This document shows, piece after piece, positions 63,164 to 64,000 of a stretch of 64,000 nucleotides of DNA (position 1 is the stretch's first letter; every line of letters starts with the position of its first letter). The translations under genes and the position numbers were made by a program. This stretch comes from Euryodendron excelsum. Its lineage: Eukaryota; Streptophyta; Magnoliopsida; Ericales; Pentaphylacaceae. The notes under the pieces were generated by a model, which saw nothing but the letters and a program-made list of their open reading frames with translations, was not told where the DNA came from and made no database searches. The DNA lies in the NCBI GenBank assembly GCA_033060915.1, contig CM065397.1:12077001-12141000 (forward strand), written 5' to 3'.

Positions 63164-63171
63164 CCGCCAAA
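63164..63171 (-). promoter_or_regulatory. E2F-type site in the RBR promoter
   Basis: TTTGGCGG on the minus strand fits the E2F consensus WTTSSCSS. RBR genes are known E2F targets in plants, so a site in the spacer between the two head-to-head RBR leaders is plausible feedback control. One eight-base match can also be chance. Confidence 0.45.
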
Positions 63172-63711
63172 TTTCACCGTTACGAGATTCACTAAAGAAT
63201 AAAGGGAAATCTATTGCTACAAACGAGGGAGGGAAATTGGATAGCCCCCTACCTTCCCTTCCACCCTTTGTTAGGGATTGACAGCCTGTTTGGAACTTAG
63301 GTAAGGGAAAGAAAGGAAAGAGAGAGAAAATGAAAGAAAGTAGTTTTCTTTCCATGTTTGGTTTTATAAAGAAGATGGAATACTCATTTAAAGCTAGCTC
63401 GTCATAGCTAGCTCGACTGATTAAATACTCATTCTATGTTTGCTTTTCTTCTGGTTCAATTCCTCATTGTTGATTCAATCTACGCAAGACAGCGTTTTCT
63501 TGAGTTTGTCGGGCGGAAAGCTAGGTTTTTTGTTACGGTAGATCTGGCAGATTGGTGAAGGGCTTCATAGATCTGTTTTTGGTTCTTATACCCAGTACCT
63601 TGTGCTGCTTTTACCCTTCTATTTTGATCGATATGAATAACTTCTGGTCTTAATGGTGTGTTGGTAGATCAGATGTAGGGTTTGGGTAAAGATTGCTAGT
63701 CCTTTCAGTCT

Positions 63712-63812
63712 ATGAGCCCACTTGCGTGAAGCCTTCAACTCCTACATATAATTCTCAATCCAACGATGGAGGAGAAGGTTCTGTTGAAGCTCGATTTGCA
63801 ATTTTCTGCAAG
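63712..63812 (+). pseudogene. RBR: Second copy of RBR exon 1, plus strand
   Basis: The ATG at 63712 gives MSPLA and then TGA, because about 16 bases present in the other copy are missing. In the shifted frame the exon stays open as KPSTPTYNSQSNDGGEGSVE, then ARFAIFCK, and ends at a normal donor (AAG|GTTGTT, 63813). No in-frame ATG remains for that frame. A second RBR-like gene or fragment may continue to the right of the window in divergent orientation. Confidence 0.7.
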
Positions 63813-63873
63813 GTTGTTACTTTTTTTTTAATTCCTATTCTTGTGGAGCATTTATTTCTCTATTTCTTGTTAC

Positions 63874-63891
63874 ATATATATATATATATAT
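63874..63891. repeat. AT microsatellite in the right arm
   Basis: A run of (AT)9 in the intron-1 part of the right arm. The left arm has a shorter, CA-interrupted version near 62475-62492. Confidence 0.85.
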
Positions 63892-64000
63892 CTAATTCGT
63901 ATATTTAATTACGGTTTTTCTTCCATAGATTTTTAGTGGGTGAATTTTCAAATATCTCTTCTGTAACGAATGTTCTCCTTTTTTCCTTGAGCGATTTGAT

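Larger units (their letters stand above)
63441..64000 (+). repeat. Inverted duplication, right arm (runs off the window)
   Basis: Begins at TGCTTTTCTTCTGGTTCAAT, the mate of TGCTTTTCTTCAGGTTCAAT on the minus strand at 62940. It continues to the last base (GAGCGATTTGAT). The arms differ by substitutions and small indels; one gap of about 16 bases falls in exon 1. The 500-bp spacer between the arms is not repeated. Confidence 0.9.

Noticed and set aside
1..64000. tRNA genes and CRISPR arrays
   Set aside because: tRNA-like box A/B pairs were found only in SINE-like contexts without a cloverleaf, and no spaced direct-repeat array is present.

Overview
The window is nuclear DNA of a flowering plant, probably a eudicot. 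It is AT-rich and gene-sparse, with intron-split genes (GT-AG introns and one GC-AG), plant-specific protein families, and many LTR, SINE, LINE and MITE relics. No species can be named from the sequence alone.

Layout: 1-8.5 kb is intergenic and repeat-rich (MITEs, a SINE-like unit, diverged tandem duplications). A five-exon gene for an unrecognised 531-residue protein lies on the minus strand at 9379-12319. MITEs and a well-preserved SINE with a 10-bp target duplication fill 12.6-17.1 kb. A tandem-KH RNA-binding protein with a long Gln/Pro/Tyr/Gly-rich tail is on the plus strand at 17308-24412. From 24.4 to 28.9 kb there is the 3' end of a decayed copia element, then a fold-back DNA element family; one larger member encloses a PPR gene fragment. 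Mitochondrial ATP synthase subunit g is on the plus strand at 29905-32058, convergent with a nine-exon ferrochelatase on the minus strand at 33342-40843. The ferrochelatase introns hold organelle-like DNA, a LINE tail and tandem duplications.

From 41 to 54 kb I see a possible unassigned transcript, a tight hairpin with short repeats, and a 3.8-kb copia element with paired LTRs. That element keeps gag and protease remnants but has lost integrase, reverse transcriptase and RNase H. From 54.1 to 62.7 kb on the minus strand lies a retinoblastoma-related (RBR) gene. Exons 5-18 are intact and join in frame. The exons before them carry stops, frame shifts and lost splice sites. The RBR 5' end (62351-62940) is repeated in inverted orientation at 63441-64000 and runs off the window.

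The main surprises are: (1) the RBR locus, with an inverted duplication of its 5' end and lesions confined to the N-terminal exons; (2) a ferrochelatase stop codon exactly where the conserved C-terminal tail would continue; (3) a gene-fragment-carrying element sharing its ends with local MITEs; (4) an organellar 23S rRNA snippet with its two halves in swapped order. The genes do not form a pathway; they are independent housekeeping loci (RNA binding, ATP synthesis, heme synthesis, cell-cycle control) separated by repeats.
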